A stretch of DNA of 64,000 bases from the NCBI RefSeq assembly GCF_027574615.1, contig NC_072473.1, positions 113,070,529 to 113,134,528 of the forward strand, in the 5' to 3' direction. The position numbers and the translations under genes are program-made. Under the pieces are notes generated by a model that had not been told where the DNA came from, made no database searches, and saw only the letters and a program-made list of their open reading frames with translations. This DNA is from Eptesicus fuscus (lineage: Eukaryota > Chordata > Mammalia > Chiroptera > Vespertilionidae). Shown here piece after piece: positions 53,001 to 59,329 of this stretch (positions are counted from its first letter, which is position 1; each line of letters opens with the position of its first letter).

Positions 53001-55512
53001 TATCGTAACAAAATAAGCCTGGCAACCCTAATTTGTGCCTCCTCCTCACACTTTCACTTAAATTTTATTGGTCTATGAAATCCAAAAGTCTGGGAACCAC
53101 TGGCCAAATTAACAATGCTACCACTCCTACCTCCCCACTCCCATCTGATAGTAAAATCCCTTTCCTTCTAATGTTAGAAAAGAATCTTGCTATGAAGAAG
53201 TCCTGTATTATGTTTAATTAGGTCTTATTTTAGATATTCCTTCCTCCTACTGAGCCAAAAGTCTGTCTTCCTGTAGTTTTTACCATTTTGGGAGGTAATA
53301 TTGGACAAATTTAGTCTTTTTCCCTAGGGAAGTCCTTCCAATATTTAAAGACAGATGTCATGTTCTCTCTCCTACATCTTATCTCTTTCAGGCTACATAA
53401 CCACAACTATTTTCATTATTATACTTTAATTATTATAGCTGAAAATTGCAGTTGCTTTTGTGGGGGCCACATCACACTAATGAACCATTAAAATGTCAGC
53501 TCAAGCTTCCGATTCTTTTAAGGCTATTAACAAGCATGCATGCTATGTCATACCTATTCTACAGTTGTGCAATCTTTTCTGAATCTTCATTTTTCCCTTC
53601 TATATCTTAATCTCAAGTATACAAATAATGGCTAGGATGAGGCTTTTCTTCTAGTTGCCCATGTTATTTTTCTCTCTTAACTAGGTAAGATTCCTGAAGG
53701 CAGAAATCATGTCTCACAGCACTTTATATAACCCCTACAATAGCTTGCACAGAATTGGGTACACATCCATTAAATACATGGCTGGCTCCAGTGTGATGTG
53801 CTTTATCTATATATACAGCCTATATATAAAAGATTACAGGAAAAATCATGAAAATTAAGTTGCTGGGCCTGACCAATACTACCTACTGGGTACACGACAC
53901 TTTGCTGATCCTCAGAGATTCTCTGCCTATTAATTCTCTTCCCTTGCTTTTGTTGCAGAGAATTACTTGTGTAAAATACCCCCAGCATCTAACAATGCCT
54001 TTGGCTTGTGGGGGCTATCCCCAGATATGGGTAAAAGGAGAAAAGTCATATCTGAGTTAAAATAAAAATAGAGTACCTTATATATTTTTATTGTATAAAG
54101 AAGCCAATGAAAAATGTCTTCAAAATGCACACATGAAAAAAAATGCACACACGTATTCTGAAGTTTGACTAAGGAAAATCTGATATACTAAAGAGTGAAA
54201 AGAATGTCCTAAAATACAAGTTACATAGCCCTGCACTACTCCAAAGATCTGATGAGAAAAATCTGGGTGCCTTTCTTGCTTTCTCTTTTAAGAAAGAGTA
54301 GGCATCAGATTCTTAGCTTCAAGAGGTAATAATGGAGAGTCAAGCAAATATTTATTGAAGGGACATTAAATGCCAAACCTGCAATGTGCTCTGGTCTAAA
54401 TTTGGTGTTTAAAAAAAAAACACAGAACAAATGTTTTAACACCATGACAATATTTATCATTTAGCCTATATTTCCTGGATAATCAAGGAGAATAAGGTGG
54501 TGATAAAAGTTCTATAAAATACAGTGCTTGCCTTTCAATAATTTATAATCTGGTAGAAGAAATCATAGTAGTTCATTAAAGAAAAGTTAAGTGCTAAACT
54601 ATATAATGCAAACTATAAGAGCAAGAAAAGCATGGAAAAGAAGACAATCAGCATGGGCCTACATAATTTGAAAAGGCTGGTGGAAGTGAGAGAATTTAAA
54701 ATGGGCCTTGACACAAAGCAGGATAGGTATCGGTAAGGAAGAAGGCGGGGGAGGAGAGCAGGATGAACAGAGACACAAATGTGGGGAAAAGCACAGCACG
54801 TGGAGGCAGGCATCAGCATGGTTTGCTCCGAGAAGAGTGCAACCTAAATGGAACAGAAAAGTCCCTTAGGTCATTGAAATAATATTAATCAAGAATTACA
54901 AGGAACAGGTCATGTTGAAAGACTTGAAATCAAAGTATGTGGTAGGGTATGAGGGACACTGTAACATTTTAAACAGGGAAGTAATTTGAGGAAATCCACA
55001 TTTTAGTTAGCATACAAGGGCTGCAGCAAAGTGATTACAAATGGGAGAGCCAGGGAAACTAGCTTAAGGTGGTATGAAGTAAAGGAGACAAGGTATTTGT
55101 TGGCAGTGAGGTTAGAGATAAATTCCTAAAATGGAGACACAAAGGGACTTGATGATATAGGGAATGAAGATGAGAGAGGAGTACATGGTAACTCTAAGCA
55201 TTCCTAGCCTGGAAAAACCAAGAAAATACTAATAGAAAATTACAAATGTCCCTGCTATTACCTTGTCTGAGAAATTAATTCGTGTTGATAAAGGCTGTCA
55301 TCACAATTAGTTATCTGAACTGCATTTTAATAGATGCCTTCAATGCCTTGACCTCAAGGAGTGGAAGGGGTATAAACTGAAGGGGAGCAACTTTCAACAG
55401 CACCCCTCACACTAATACAATGGAGGTGTTTGCTTACTCCGCTTACAATCACGGCCGCCGTTGCAAACTTCACCCTTAGAAAAATTAGGATTATTCCAGG
55501 AAAGATACCCAT
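25982..55512 (-). CDS. SLC25A14: SLC25A14 (UCP5/BMCP1) mitochondrial carrier, ten coding exons
   Basis: Multi-exon gene read on the minus strand. Coding exons in order: 55512-55438, 50541-50448, 47215-47068, 45694-45600, 43278-43193, 39455-39360, 35063-34939, 34221-34086, 27044-26964, 26023-25982. The total is 978 nt, or 325 codons plus TAA, the length of the human long isoform; every junction keeps frame with GT-AG introns. The product is an inner-mitochondrial-membrane carrier of the SLC25 family, called UCP5 or BMCP1, with proposed proton-leak or anion transport in brain. The three carrier signatures are PVDLTKTR at 60-67, PTDVLKIR at 161-168 (split by an intron) and PVDVVRTR at 255-262, one per repeat. 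The N-terminal 25 residues precede the carrier fold and are hydrophobic. No nonsense codon or frameshift was found. Splicing is inferred from sequence, not from transcripts. Confidence 0.95.
26964..27044 (-). CDS. SLC25A14: SLC25A14 exon 10, residues 286-312
   Basis: Encodes MWKHEGFFALYKGFWPNWLR to WNII, the sixth-helix region. The acceptor is CTTTCAG. The donor reads GTATCC, weaker than the other donors because it lacks the usual A and G at intron positions 4 and 5. Read-through would add three residues before a stop. Confidence 0.93.
27215..28050. repeat. L2 end and MLT1-like LTR split by a Helitron
   Basis: 27215-27300 has CAACAAATATTTATTGAGCA (L2, minus). 27315-27472 and 27826-28050 form one MLT1-like LTR: GTGGTAGACAGCTTCCAAGA, GTTTTTCACACCCTTGTGTA, then GAGGAGGCCAGCTTCCATGT and CAACAGCCAGAGAGGAAG. 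Confidence 0.6.
27473..27825 (-). mobile_element. Helitron inside an MLT1-like LTR
   Basis: Minus orientation: 5' TCCTATATAATAAAAGG at 27825, hairpin GTGCACGAATTTCATGCAC, then CTAG ending at 27473. Flanks are A and T. Contains an inverted repeat around 27565-27625 and a pair of inverted CTCF-like motifs at 27710-27723 and 27741-27753. Confidence 0.85.
28343..28578 (+). mobile_element. Ves SINE, GAGGATTAA tail type
   Basis: tRNA head, body with CACATCAATGTTTC, tail AATCAATGGAAGAATATACT then GTGAGGATTAA. Flanking AAAAAATGTTATT repeats differ slightly. Confidence 0.85.
28690..28860 (+). repeat. L1 3' UTR fragment
   Basis: ATTGTACACCTGAAACTAAC and ATTGTATACCAACTATACTT are typical of old L1 3' ends. 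Confidence 0.55.
29080..29760 (+). repeat. L2 LINE 3' fragment
   Basis: CCTGCTCAAAGCTCCCCAAT, ACCTCTGCTCAAATGTCAAC and TTATTGTCTGTCCCCTCAAC in L2 order, ending CAGTTTCCAATAAATATC. Confidence 0.7.
29836..30254 (-). mobile_element. Composite retroelement copy 3, 5'-truncated, with target-site duplication
   Basis: A 419-bp minus-strand copy of the L1-like tail and part of the middle, starting at GGGTCTCAAAAGAAC. A perfect 15-bp direct repeat, ATACATTTCATTTTC, lies at 29821-29835 and 30255-30269. Poly-A tail, 5' truncation and the repeat show insertion by L1-type target-primed reverse transcription. It lies in SLC25A14 intron 9 in the gene's own orientation. Confidence 0.8.
30525..31970. repeat. 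Mixed L2 and L1 fragments in intron 9
   Basis: 30525-30640 is reversed L2 (CTTCAAGGAACTTACAGTCT). 31185-31610 is an L1 3' end, plus strand (AACATGGATGAACCTTAAAA, GCTACTTTGAATAGGTTAAT). 31615-31965 is reversed L2 (GAGCCTTGAATCAATGAAAA). The mariner MITE lies between the first two. Confidence 0.6.
30701..30830. mobile_element. Mariner-like MITE
   Basis: Inverted termini GGCAAAAGTAAGTTTACAG (left) and, reversed, GGGAAAAGTAGGTTTATAG (right), about 28 bp each, with an AT-rich palindromic middle and TA at both edges. No transposase. Confidence 0.6.
32168..32410 (+). repeat. MIR SINE
   Basis: GTACAAACTTTGGAATCAAG, AATCCCAGAGCTGACACATA, ATAATAAACATTCAATAAAT in MIR order. Confidence 0.7.
32420..34085. 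other. SLC25A14 intron 9, remaining part
   Basis: No gene or firm repeat call; short open frames only. Confidence 0.5.
34086..34221 (-). CDS. SLC25A14: SLC25A14 exon 9, residues 240-285
   Basis: The acceptor ATTTTTAG precedes TTCCAGTTTT; the donor is GTATGCA. It carries SSFTCGLAGALASNP and the third signature PVDVVRTR, then the matrix loop to DGILK. It ends in phase 0 before a 7.0-kb intron rich in L2 and Helitron DNA. Confidence 0.95.
34939..35063 (-). CDS. SLC25A14: SLC25A14 exon 8, residues 199-240
   Basis: The acceptor CTCATAG precedes GGTGTCGTT; the donor is GTAAGTA. It encodes GVVPTAQRAAIVVGVELPVY and the helix to THF, ending in phase 2 in Val240. Confidence 0.95.
35225..35930. repeat. 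L1 3' remnants in intron 7
   Basis: 35225-35320 reads TTGTACACTTTAAGATGGTG (L1 end, plus). 35800-35930 is a reversed L1 tail with (CACCC)n. Confidence 0.5.
35943..36840 (-). mobile_element. Helitron with internal minisatellite and nested SINE
   Basis: The 3' CTAG end is at 35943-35946, the 5' end TCTATAATAATAAAAGC is at 36840. An inverted repeat lies at 36027-36095, then about a dozen units of 28-32 bp (CTGCCTGCCTGATCGCCCCTA) at 36115-36470, then GTCGTCCGGAAGGA-type repeats. A Ves SINE interrupts it at 36572-36789. Frames across the repeats are not genes. Confidence 0.8.
36572..36789 (+). mobile_element. Ves SINE inside a Helitron
   Basis: Well-kept copy (GGTTTGGCTCAGTGGATAGA, GGTTCGATTCCGGTC, tail AAATCAATAAAATATG), flanked by GTCGTTCGG / GTTGTTCGG of the Helitron, so it is younger than the host. 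Confidence 0.9.
36944..37154 (+). mobile_element. Ves SINE with target-site duplication
   Basis: TTCCTAACTC at 36934-36943 and 37158-37167; intact A and B boxes; tail AAATCAATAAAAATAT. Confidence 0.92.
37860..38410 (+). repeat. L1 ORF2 end and 3' UTR
   Basis: CCATACAATCCAGCAATCCC, CCAAGGTGTAGAAACAACCT, GACTATTATTCAGCCTTAAA and ACATGAATGAACCTGGAGG follow the L1 order. Confidence 0.75.
38420..39359. other. SLC25A14 intron 7, unrecognised DNA
   Basis: AT-rich; nothing beyond short poly-A and old LINE-like tails seen. Confidence 0.45.
39360..39455 (-). CDS. SLC25A14: SLC25A14 exon 7, residues 167-198
   Basis: Exactly 32 codons, phase 0 at both ends, acceptor TATTTTAG and donor GTGAGTA. It completes signature 2 (IRMQAQG) and ends EGTKGLWR. 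Skipping this exon would keep frame. Confidence 0.95.
39567..39775 (+). mobile_element. Ves SINE
   Basis: Head CAGCCGGCATGGCTCAGTGG, tail GAAATCAATAAAAAAAAT; AAAGAAAAAT repeats flank it. Lies 110 bases from SLC25A14 exon 7, on the acceptor side. Confidence 0.88.
39836..40119 (+). mobile_element. Helitron, second 5' subtype
   Basis: 5' TCCATAATAATAAAAGCG, same start type as the element at 35943-36840; 3' hairpin TGCACGAATTTCATGCA and GGGCCTCTAG. The interior holds about three GC-rich units around AAGCCCGGGTCCCAGGTGCC. The base before is G rather than A. Confidence 0.8.
40265..40448 (+). repeat. L1-like fragment
   Basis: GGTGCATCCATTTAATGGAA and ATACTGTGCAGCCATAAAAT are typical of L1 3' sequence. 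Confidence 0.55.
40462..40679 (-). mobile_element. Ves SINE with 13-bp target-site duplication
   Basis: CTATATAATTTTT at 40449-40461 and 40680-40692; reverse copy with intact boxes. Confidence 0.92.
41048..41305 (+). mobile_element. Ves SINE, GAGGATTAA tail, 14-bp target-site duplication
   Basis: AGAATCACAGGAGT at 41034-41047 and 41306-41319, identical. The tail reads ATCCTCGGGTGAGGATTAAC. Confidence 0.92.
41523..41657 (-). mobile_element. Short Helitron with a different hairpin
   Basis: A 135-bp element: 5' TCCTATATAATAAGAG at 41657, 3' hairpin TGCACAGATTCCTGTGCA followed by CTAG ending at 41523, flanked by A and T. The 3' hairpin differs from the common GTGCACGAATTTCGTGCAC type. Confidence 0.7.
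41660..42940. other. SLC25A14 intron 6, unrecognised DNA
   Basis: AT-rich intron with no conserved frame or firm repeat call. Confidence 0.45.
42945..43145 (-). repeat. MIR SINE next to exon 6
   Basis: Reversed MIR: TTATTGAGCATCTGCTACGA, TCATTTTACAAATGAAGCAA, ACAAGTGACAGAGTGGGGAA. It lies 48 bases from the exon 6 donor. Confidence 0.75.
43193..43278 (-). CDS. SLC25A14: SLC25A14 exon 6, residues 138-166
   Basis: The acceptor TTTTTACAG and donor GTAAGAG frame ETLLINMICGVVSGVISS and the first part of the second signature (ANPTDVLK). It ends in phase 0. An old MIR sits about 50 bases past the donor. Confidence 0.95.
43680..43965 (+). repeat. L1 3' UTR fragment
   Basis: ATCTAATGAACAAAATAAAC, G-rich stretch, ACTGTCAACAATAAAAAAAT at the end. 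Same general layout as the composite tails, but older. Confidence 0.65.
43973..44213 (+). mobile_element. Ves SINE, GAGGATTAA tail, 17-bp target-site duplication
   Basis: AAAAGATAAAATCTTTG at 43956-43972 and the same with one change at 44214-44230. It inserted into the poly-A end of an L1 3' UTR fragment. Confidence 0.92.
44412..44883 (+). mobile_element. Ves-like SINE interrupted by another SINE
   Basis: Head AGCCCCTGGTGGGATGGCTC and body to 44612; the tail resumes about 44841 with CCAATAAAAACATATCCTC. Outer repeats CACAGAGC flank the pair. Confidence 0.75.
44615..44840 (+). mobile_element. Ves SINE nested in a SINE tail
   Basis: Complete copy (GTTTGGCTCAGTGGATAGAG to AAATCAATAAAAATATG) inserted into the A-rich end of the previous SINE; AATCAATAAAA-type repeats on both sides. 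Confidence 0.85.
45600..45694 (-). CDS. SLC25A14: SLC25A14 exon 5, residues 106-138
   Basis: The acceptor TTTTTTGGCAG precedes AATTGCTCC; the donor is GTCAGTG. It encodes IAPALLRQASYGTIKIGIYQ and FVERLE, which form the second helix of repeat 1. It ends in phase 1 inside Asp138. Confidence 0.95.
45875..46345 (+). repeat. Old L1 ORF2 fragment
   Basis: GCAGCCAAAGCAGTGCTGAA, AAATAAACCCAAAGCAAGCA and AGAAAAATCAATGAAACAAA match the L1 linker between endonuclease and reverse transcriptase. Confidence 0.7.
46346..47060. other. SLC25A14 intron 4, remaining part
   Basis: No gene or clear repeat recognised. Confidence 0.45.
47068..47215 (-). CDS. SLC25A14: SLC25A14 exon 4, residues 57-106
   Basis: The acceptor CTTTATAG precedes GAACTTTTCC; the donor is GTAAGAC. 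The exon carries the first carrier signature PVDLTKTR and the matrix loop up to ALYSG. It ends in phase 2, and Gly106 is completed by exon 5. Confidence 0.95.
47320..47508 (-). mobile_element. Helitron, degraded 3' terminus
   Basis: 5' TCCTATATAATAAAAGG at 47508. The 3' hairpin is reduced to the perfect palindrome CAGTGCACGTGCACTG, and the CTAG is mutated. Confidence 0.7.
47510..48400. other. SLC25A14 intron 3, unrecognised DNA
   Basis: AT-rich, no conserved frame; nothing firm seen. Confidence 0.45.
48413..48667 (+). mobile_element. Ves SINE with target-site duplication
   Basis: AGAAGAATCTG at 48402-48412 and 48668-48678. The tRNA head has lost part of the middle; a (CT)n expansion lies in the body. 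Confidence 0.88.
48719..48891 (+). mobile_element. Ves SINE, internally shortened, flanked by an approximately 48-bp repeat
   Basis: The body skips from ACACATCCC to AGATGTTTC. Left flank 48671-48718 and right flank 48892-48941 share about 47 positions, ending AAATGGGACAGAGGT. Confidence 0.85.
48942..49164 (+). mobile_element. Ves SINE at the same target as its neighbour
   Basis: AAAATGGGACAGAGGT precedes it (48926-48941) and follows it at about 49165-49180. Its body differs from the neighbour's, so it is not a simple duplicate. Confidence 0.88.
49355..50247 (+). pseudogene. UQCC4: UQCC4/CCSMST1 processed pseudogene
   Basis: Retrocopy inside SLC25A14 intron 3, antisense to it. The ATG at 49375 opens MSSVLCAQAAGAVQALRL, close to the N-terminus of CCSMST1 (C16orf91, UQCC4), a mitochondrial complex III assembly factor. 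The frame then shifts to EEEDPNCPIQFSTSK, shifts again to VLPLSLSLMILLIWC (the membrane helix), and ends REETSTDHWF to AAYGART with TAA at 49777. Stops and frameshifts rule out a working protein. A 13-bp direct repeat (AAAAAGCTTTCTA, 49342-49354 and 50248-50260) flanks the copy and a short A-run precedes the right repeat, as expected for L1-driven retroposition. The family call is from recalled protein similarity. Confidence 0.8.
50448..50541 (-). CDS. SLC25A14: SLC25A14 exon 3, residues 26-57
   Basis: The acceptor TTTTTAG precedes the exon and the donor is GTAAGAA. It encodes the end of the variable N-terminus and MSGLNWKPFVYGGLASIVAE, the start of the first transmembrane helix. The exon ends in phase 1, and the split Gly57 is completed by exon 4. 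Confidence 0.95.
50550..54330. other. SLC25A14 intron 2, largely unrecognised DNA
   Basis: Holds a MER5-like remnant (51415-51600: CAGTGATTTTCAAATTTTAA), a MIR (51735-51965) and a TG/G run (52505-52531). No conserved frame. Confidence 0.5.
51735..51965 (+). repeat. MIR SINE
   Basis: AATCAGACTGCCTAGTTTCA, ATCTTGGGCAAGTTATTTAA, ACTATAAAATGGGGCTAATA, AAAGCACTTGGTACCTAG. Confidence 0.8.
54330..55160 (-). repeat. L2 LINE fragment
   Basis: CAAGCAAATATTTATTGAAG, AGTGCTTGCCTTTCAATAAT, TAAACAGGGAAGTAATTTGA in reversed L2 order. Confidence 0.6.
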
Positions 55513-55549
55513 TCACCCTCTGGGTAGCAGGATCTTGCCAGTTCCTCAG
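55438..55549 (-). CDS. SLC25A14: SLC25A14 exon 2, start codon and residues 1-25
   Basis: The ATG at 55512-55510 begins MGIFPGIILIFLRV, the conserved N-terminus. A plausible acceptor (CTCTGACAG) ends at 55550, so 55549-55513 would be 5' UTR. The exon ends with two identical GTAAGC donors nine bases apart, with GT at 55446-55445 and 55437-55436. The second donor keeps Val-Ser-Gly, the first drops it; both keep frame. That matches the known long and short UCP5 isoforms. Confidence 0.9.
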
Positions 55550-56330
55550 CTGTCAGAGCGAGTTCGTGAAGAGAAGGGAGGCGCCTGAAGGAGGCGGCCT
55601 CCCAGGGGGGTCGAGGAAGCAGGGTTCAATCGAAGAAGTAAAACCAACGATGCCAGAAGAGTGAAAGACAGGGAAGGGACTCAGCTGAGGGGAGAGAGAG
55701 ACCAAAGGACCGTTAAGCCCCTCCCAGGCCGGGAACCAGGCCAGCCCGGCCCCGCGCGGTCTGGCGCGGCCCAGCCCCGCTCCCCAGCCTGGAAACCCAG
55801 GAGCTCCCCCTCACCTGCTCGGGTTCATCTGACGACTGGGAAGCCGAGGCTCCCACAGTCGGAAACGCCACTGCAGCGCCAACCCGGAAGCATTGAAACC
55901 AACGGAAGTAACCAAGTTGTTGCCCTGGTAACGGTGGCGCTGGCATCCCAACTCCGCCTCCTTCAATCCTTAAAAAGAAGGTGCAAAATAAGAGGCGAAA
56001 ACAACAGGGGTCTTAATGGGGGAGGCGAGTCGGCAGGCTACTAGTGTAAAGGCCCAAAAGGGCAACCTGACTTTCGGGAGGGGTCGGGAAAGGGTAGTAA
56101 GGCCTGAGAAATCAGCAGCTTCTGCAGTCAGCACGCTTTTCCATGACAGCAGGAGGTATTTCCTCTTCATCACGTTACTACCCACTTCCAGCAAACTAGG
56201 CCCAGGGAAGGAGGGGGTTGGAAAAAAAACCCCAGCCCTAGAAGGGCAGGGCAAACGGGAAGGCGGGGCAAGCGGAGTGAAAGGGCGGGGCGCCTGCGCA
56301 AAGATCACAAAAAAGGAGGGAAAGTGAGGG
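55550..56330 (-). promoter_or_regulatory. SLC25A14: SLC25A14 promoter, CpG-rich region and non-coding exon 1
   Basis: GC- and CpG-rich stretch, unlike the AT-rich surroundings, directly upstream of the start-codon exon. A good donor (GAGCAG then GTGAGG, GT at 55814-55813) suggests a non-coding exon 1 ending at 55815 and a short first intron to 55550. Upstream are GC boxes (GGGCGGGG at 56283-56290), an adjacent GCCTGCGCA like an NRF1 half site, an ETS-type CCGGAAG near 55884-55890, and an RFX X-box at 55919-55932. No TATA box was noticed, as expected for a broadly used gene. The transcription start is not fixed by sequence. Confidence 0.7.
55919..55932. promoter_or_regulatory. RFX X-box motif
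   Basis: GTTGCCCTGGTAAC fits the RFX consensus GTTRCC-NN-GGYAAC at every fixed position. It lies about 100 bases upstream of the inferred exon 1 donor. Function is inferred from the match. Confidence 0.6.
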
Positions 56331-56639
56331 AGCGGGACAAAGGGCTTAAAACCAGTGGGAAAATGAGGCAAAGGGGATTAGTGGTATTTCGCAAAATGCC
56401 TAAACTCGGAAAAAAAGATCAAGTAAATAAACCTCAACACCCACTAGGGCCCAGGCATTCAGGACTGAAGAATTAGACTCAGGCCCTGTACTTAAACGAT
56501 ACGGTTGAGAAAGAGCAAGTTGGAAACAGAAGAGAATTATCAGAAAAAGTTAAAGAATCTGAAAAGTAGAAATACAAACAGGGGAGTACAAATTCATCTG
56601 CAACTCACAATCAGCTAGAAAACTAAGTGAGGGCCTGCT

Positions 56640-56800
56640 GACTGCCTCTAGCACCTCCAAGATGGAAGGAATATGTGCAAAGCATTCTGGGTTATTCCGT
56701 TACCCAATAGGCTTCGTCTGACTTCTAAGCCTCTCGCGTGAAGACTCCCCCTACCCGCCCCCGTAATCTCTCGAGATTACACAATAATAGGGTTTCTCCA
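56640..56800. promoter_or_regulatory. Second promoter-like patch upstream of SLC25A14
   Basis: Contains CCAAGATGG (YY1-like), GCATTCTGGG (half of a ZNF143/THAP11-type site), CTCTCGCG and the palindrome AATCTCTCGAGATT within 160 bases, with local CpG enrichment. Motif clustering only; it could be an alternative SLC25A14 promoter or an enhancer. Confidence 0.35.
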
Positions 56801-56929
56801 TATAACAGTTTAGTTGGTGCAAGGCACACGACCCTAAAGTGATTGTTTGTTGAATGAATACATGTTCAGAATACCTTTGTTCTCCCCATTTAAAAATGTC
56901 TTAAGGCAGCATACATGTTAGCTGACATT

Positions 56930-57140
56930 AGGGAATGCTATACTGAAGATGACGCCAAGAGCTTCATGTGCACACAACTAACCTATGAGATAGGTACTAT
57001 TACATTCCCGTTTTGGCAGATGATAAAACTGATGTAGTAAGAAGTTAAGAAAGTAACTTAGTAAGTGGCAGAGCTGAGGATTCAAATTCTGGTCTGAATT
57101 CAGAGACCAAGATCATAACCACTATACTATACACTTCTCA
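56930..57140 (-). repeat. MIR SINE
   Basis: CCTATGAGATAGGTACTATT, TTAGTAAGTGGCAGAGCTGA, ATTCAAATTCTGGTCTGAAT in reversed MIR order. Confidence 0.8.
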
Positions 57141-58140
57141 ATTTTAATACCCTTGTTACTTTCAGAAATTTATTAAAAATAGAGATAATATAAGAAACAT
57201 GTGCATGCATTCCAAAATGTGAATTCCCTTCAATTTACATCTCAGTAAAGCACTACATTTCAGTGAGCCAAAGGAGATTGCAGCTTCGAATCCTTACTTG
57301 GAGGGACTATACTCTCACCAGTGACATGAATTGTATGTCCACCTCTGGCCTGGGCTATCTCTCATATCCAGGTCTCTGAACCTTTTAGAATTATAGTGCT
57401 CTCTGAGCAAAACACTACCAGCTTTTCTACAAAATTGTACTTTTGCTTCTTCAGCCCCTGCCACCACAAGTTGATCCAACTGACCACAGAAATAAACTTT
57501 GTTTAAGGGAGATTTGTTTCAATTACTTATTTTAAAAGCACAAGAATAGATAAAATTTTAAGTAACATTTGTAGAAACAACATAATAAACACATATATTG
57601 AAAACATTTACAGTTTGATTGCTTAGTTTGTTCTAAACATTTTTCTAAAACTACAACATTAAAAAATCTAGTCTTCATTATCAATGTTGGCCATTTTCCT
57701 TTTTAATCACCTCTATTTGTAGTCTTTACCACATAGGCCAGTATTTGATTATACTGTTATGCTTGAATTCTGATCTCTATAGAATCCTGGAATCTTCAAA
57801 TGGGAAAGATATTTAGAGGTCCCTTCTATAATATTTATTATAGACAGTTGTCCAGTCTCTGCTAGAATACTTCCAGTGTAAGTATGTATCACAAGTCAGC
57901 GCATTTCACTATTGGATAACTCTGTTAAAAAGCCAAAATGTGCCTTCCTCTTCTACTCTTCCAAAAGAAACACCTGGTCTTAAAATATGAAAAGAGCATT
58001 ATATTTGGAGCCAGAAAACCTTTTGCGTTCAGAGATCATAATAATCTGGCCACTCAGTGTATATCAATAAAACTGGGAGGGAACAACAAACAAAAATAAT
58101 ATAAAATTTAGAACATTTTTATTTTTACTGAAAGACAGTA
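57141..58140. other. Intergenic DNA
   Basis: No gene or firm repeat recognised. Confidence 0.45.
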
Positions 58141-58141
58141 T

Positions 58142-58355
58142 TGCCGGCTGGCATGGCTCAGTGGTTGAGCATTGACCTACGAACCAGGAGGTCACAGTTC
58201 ATTTCCCAGTCAGGGCACATGTTCAGGTTACAGACTTGATCCCCAGTGTGGGGTGTGCAGGAGGCAGTTGACTAATGATTCTCTCTCATCATTGATGTTT
58301 CTATAATCTCTCCCTCTCCTTTCCTCTCTAAAATCAATACATATTTTAAAAAGAA
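58142..58355 (+). mobile_element. Ves SINE
   Basis: Head GCCGGCTGGCATGGCTCAGTG, decayed B box, tail AAATCAATACATATTT; flanks ACAGTATT / ACACTATT. Confidence 0.82.
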
Positions 58356-58365
58356 AACACTATTA

Positions 58366-59060
58366 AGAGAATAAAAAGGCAAGATCCAGATAGGGAGAAG
58401 AGATTTTTAGTCCATGCATCCTACAGAACCACATATCCAGTATAAATAAAGAACTGAACTCCTAACAACAATAAAAAGACAGGCAATTCAATTTTTTAAT
58501 GGGAAAAATACCTGAAAAGTATTTCATTTAAAAGAGTATATCTAAATGATCAATAAGCATATGAAAAAGTGCAAAGCATTATGAATCATCTAGAAAATTC
58601 AACTTAAAACAGTAATACACACCCACCAGCATGGCCAAAGTTAAAAGCACTGACAATACAAAGGGTTTGGTAGCATCTCATACACTGGGTGGGTATATTA
58701 GTTTTCTATTGCTGTGTAAAAATCATTGCTACAAATTTAGCAGCTTAAAACACCAGGCATTTACTGCCTCCAGTTTCTGCAGGTCAGGAATCCAAGCATG
58801 ACTTAAGTAGGTCTCAGAAGGATGCATTCAAAGTGTCAGCCAGACTGTTTTTTCTTGGAACTGGACTGGGAAATAATTCACTTCCAAATTCACTCTGTTT
58901 TTGCAGAATTCACTTCCTTGCAGCTGCAGCATGGAGAGCTTCAGTTTCTTGCTGGCTGTTGGCCAGAGGCCACTCTCAGCTCCTGAGGCTGTTCGCAGTT
59001 TCCTGCAACATGGTCCTCTCCATAGGCAGTTCCCTTGTTTCTTCCAGCCTAGCAGGAGAG
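58366..59060 (+). repeat. L1 fragment followed by an LTR-like repeat
   Basis: 58366-58680 has CACACCCACCAGCATGGCCA (L1). 58690-59060 begins TATTAGTTTTCTATTGCTGT and GCAGCTTAAAACACCAGGCA, a common mammalian repeat I cannot name firmly. Confidence 0.5.
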
Positions 59061-59329
59061 AAAGAATGCCTCAGATATAGTTTTATCAGCACAGAATATT
59101 TGGGACTTTGTTTCTGTGATAAAGACTATACATATTTTTCAAAATTACAAATAGCTTATTTTTCTTATTTTAAAAAGTATATAGTCATTATAAACCATTT
59201 AAACTATACACAAAAGTGTAAAGAAGTAAAAATTACCCAAAATTCAAACATTCAGAGTACTACTCTTAACAGTGTTGAGAGCCTCCTTCTAGTCCTCTCT
59301 CAATGCACACATACATAGTTATATTATCA

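Noticed and set aside
55661..56371. Frames of 103-133 codons in the SLC25A14 promoter
   Set aside because: Open by GC composition; they overlap each other on both strands and match no family.
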